From positions 1-6,524 of the forward strand of contig CABUTP010000092.1 of NCBI GenBank assembly GCA_902494545.1: 6,524 bases of DNA. The letters are read 5' to 3'. This document shows positions 5,809 through 6,524 of this stretch, piece by piece (positions within the stretch are counted from its first letter, which is position 1; every line of letters starts with the position of its first letter). Under the pieces are notes generated by a model. The model ran no database searches. It was given only the letters and a program-made list of their open reading frames with translations, and was not told the origin of the DNA. A program made the position numbers and the translations under genes. Source of the stretch: an uncultured Collinsella sp. GTDB taxonomy: Bacteria; Actinomycetota; Coriobacteriia; Coriobacteriales; Coriobacteriaceae.

Positions 5809-5832
5809 CGTCATCACAATCGAAAGGATGTC

Positions 5833-6524
5833 ATGGCCGAGGTTTGGCGCTTTTTTGCGCATGAGGACGATTTTGCCGATATAGACGAGGCCGGCGCATG
5901 CGAGCGATTGGGCCGCGTACTGTCGTTTCCGACCATCTCGAGCATGGATGCCGAGGCGGTGGACTGGCGGCCCTTCGACGACCTGCGCGCCTATATGCAG
6001 CAGGCCTGGCCGCATGTATTTGCGGCGGGTAAGGCCGAGCTCATCGATCATTCGTTGCTGGTGACGCTTGCCGGCAGCGATCCGGCTCTTAAGCCCATTA
6101 TGCTCATGGGCCACATGGACGTGGTTCCCGTGGTACCCGGCACCGAGGCTGACTGGACGCATGCTCCCTTTAGTGGCCACGTGGACGACACCTACATCTG
6201 GGGCCGCGGTGCGATCGACATGAAGGACCAGGTCGCAGGCATTCTCGAGGCTGTCGAGTATGCGCTGGCGCACGGTTGGCAGCACGAGCGCACGCTGCTC
6301 CTGGCCTTTGGCCAGGACGAGGAGACTACGCAGTGCGGCGCAGGCGCCATCGGCCGCGCGCTCGAGGAGCGCGGTGTTGAGCTCGAGTTCCTGATCGACG
6401 AGGGCGACTACCGCATCGTTCCGGCTGCCGAGTACAGCGCGGGCGAGGGCTGGCTTATGCATGCCGACCTTGCCGAGAAGGGCTATGCCGATATTGTGCT
6501 CAAGACGAAGAGTGAGGGCGGGCA
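5833..6524 (+). CDS. M20 family zinc metallopeptidase, CPS1-like (partial)
   Basis: The first 230 residues of an M20 hydrolase are present, and the right window edge cuts the gene. M20 enzymes use two metal ions to cleave peptides or acylated amino acids in the cytoplasm. The visible metal and catalytic residues fit: GHMDVVP with His94 and Asp96, GRGAIDMKD with bridging Asp129, GQDEET with catalytic Glu163 and ligand Glu164, and LIDEG with Asp189. The last histidine ligand would lie beyond the window. The segment DWTHAPFSGHVDDTYIWGRGAIDMKD (107-132, quoted here only by its ends DWTH and DMKD) resembles the CPS1/PM20D1 group, known for carboxypeptidase or N-acyl amino acid hydrolase activity. 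The start has AAAGGA 4 bases upstream. The gene lies 72 bases after the ABC operon in the same direction, so partial co-transcription and use of imported substrates are possible but unproven. Confidence 0.92.
   Translation, partial: MAEVWRFFAHEDDFADIDEAGACERLGRVLSFPTISSMDAEAVDWRPFDDLRAYMQQAWPHVFAAGKAELIDHSLLVTLAGSDPALKPIMLMGHMDVVPVVPGTEADWTHAPFSGHVDDTYIWGRGAIDMKDQVAGILEAVEYALAHGWQHERTLLLAFGQDEETTQCGAGAIGRALEERGVELEFLIDEGDYRIVPAAEYSAGEGWLMHADLAEKGYADIVLKTKSEGG

Noticed and set aside
5479..6462. Minus-strand open frame of 327 codons opposite the ATPase end and the M20 gene
   Set aside because: The plus strand carries complete ABC ATPase and M20 motifs over the same bases. The antisense product shows no recognisable domain.

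Overview
The window looks like an ordinary chromosomal segment of a GC-rich bacterium. Strong G/C bias at third codon positions, GGAGG-type ribosome binding sites, compact gene spacing and several short palindromic repeats in the gaps all fit an actinobacterium. My best guess is a gut Coriobacteriia member such as Collinsella. That guess rests on overall sequence style and on the repeat with arms GACAAAGGG/CCCTTTGTC, not on a database match.

Layout from left to right. (1) The start of an MFS efflux-type transporter lies on the minus strand and runs off the left edge. (2) A 261-base divergent gap holds two different palindromic repeats, a GACAAAGGG-type hairpin and a perfect 19-bp inverted repeat with a purine-rich loop, plus weak promoter candidates for both flanking genes. 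(3) A plus-strand gene encodes a 289-residue protein of unknown function: an acidic cytoplasmic N-terminus, one membrane helix and a beta-rich external domain. (4) An aldose 1-epimerase (LacX/GalM-like mutarotase) follows, then a second GACAAAGGG repeat and a strong intrinsic terminator. (5) A three-gene polar amino acid ABC uptake operon comes next: Tat-type lipoprotein binding protein, permease with an unusual N-terminal extension, and ATPase. (6) After a 72-base gap with a GC-rich hairpin lacking a U-tract, an M20-family metallopeptidase begins and is cut by the right edge.

In the ABC operon, the lipoprotein captures substrate outside the cell, the permease forms the channel (probably as a homodimer, since only one permease gene is present) and the ATPase drives import. 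The M20 hydrolase just downstream has no strong terminator before it. It may be partly co-expressed and could release amino acids from acylated or peptide substrates in the cytoplasm, but this link is inference from position only.

I found no phage, CRISPR, toxin-antitoxin, RNA gene or defence system. The points most worth a second look are the clustered palindromic repeats, the Asp-to-Asn change at a predicted ligand-contact position of the binding protein, the three-helix N-terminal extension of the permease, and the membrane-anchored protein of unknown function.
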